From the NCBI GenBank assembly GCA_021162305.1, contig JAGGYX010000195.1:1-5532 (forward strand): DNA of 5,532 nucleotides, in the 5' to 3' direction. Positions 5,501-5,532 of this stretch are shown here, one piece after another (position 1 is the first letter of the stretch; the number at the start of each line of letters is the position of its first letter). This DNA is from Thermoplasmata archaeon. GTDB taxonomy: Archaea; Thermoplasmatota; E2; UBA202; JdFR-43. The notes under the pieces are model-generated. The model did not search any database and was not told where the DNA came from. It worked only from the letters and a program-made list of their open reading frames with translations. The translations under genes and the position numbers were made by a program.

Positions 5501-5532
5501 AAATAATAAATTCTTCAGGAAAATAAATAGAT
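5484..5532 (+). CDS. N-terminal start of an unidentified protein (runs off the window)
   Basis: From the ATG at 5484 the frame reads MPEPKANNKFFRKINR and is still open at the window edge. The strong Shine-Dalgarno site 7 bases upstream supports translation from this codon. Sixteen residues, basic and polar, are too few to assign a family. The unusual initiation region (site and start inside a hairpin, unlike the leaderless neighbours) makes a transposase or other mobile-element protein conceivable, but nothing visible proves it. The gene is divergent from the ligase gene, with 114 bases between the two starts. Confidence 0.5.
   Translation, partial: MPEPKANNKFFRKINR

Overview
The window looks like a piece of an AT-rich archaeal chromosome, probably euryarchaeal. 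The strongest evidence is a full-length ribosomal protein L15e, a protein found only in archaea and eukaryotes. Supporting signs are archaeal TATA boxes placed about 22-27 bases before start codons, the near absence of Shine-Dalgarno sites, and frequent ATA (Ile) and AGA/AGG (Arg) codons. I cannot name the lineage; a Thermoplasmata-type relative would fit but is a guess.

Layout, left to right. Bases 1-135 (+) are the tail of an unidentified gene. Bases 152-1459 (+) encode a P-loop protein of the cyclic 2,3-diphosphoglycerate synthetase/predicted GTPase family (COG2403). It meets L15e (1456-2025, -) tail to tail, with interlocking stop codons. Upstream of L15e on the same strand is purM (2059-3030, -), the AIR synthetase of purine synthesis. 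A 70-base divergent promoter region separates purM from an M14-type zinc deacylase of the aspartoacylase/succinylglutamate desuccinylase superfamily (3101-4117, +). That gene converges with, and overlaps by 8 bases, a GCS2-type carboxylate-amine ligase (4110-5369, -). After a second divergent intergenic region, a new + strand reading frame begins at 5484 and runs off the window.

Most of this is ordinary housekeeping and small-molecule metabolism. There is no CRISPR array, tRNA, rRNA or complete mobile element, and no stretch over 300 bases lacks a gene. Four of the five complete genes fit leaderless or nearly leaderless transcription; purM may have a short leader. The least ordinary signal is at the right edge. 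The frame at 5484 is the only one with a strong Shine-Dalgarno site, and that site sits in the loop of a two-part hairpin (5445-5500) whose stems contain the start codon and the first codons. A second small curiosity is a 7-codon frame at 132-155 that links the first two genes through ATGA overlaps at both ends. No complete new system is visible; the hairpin-controlled partial gene is the best lead.
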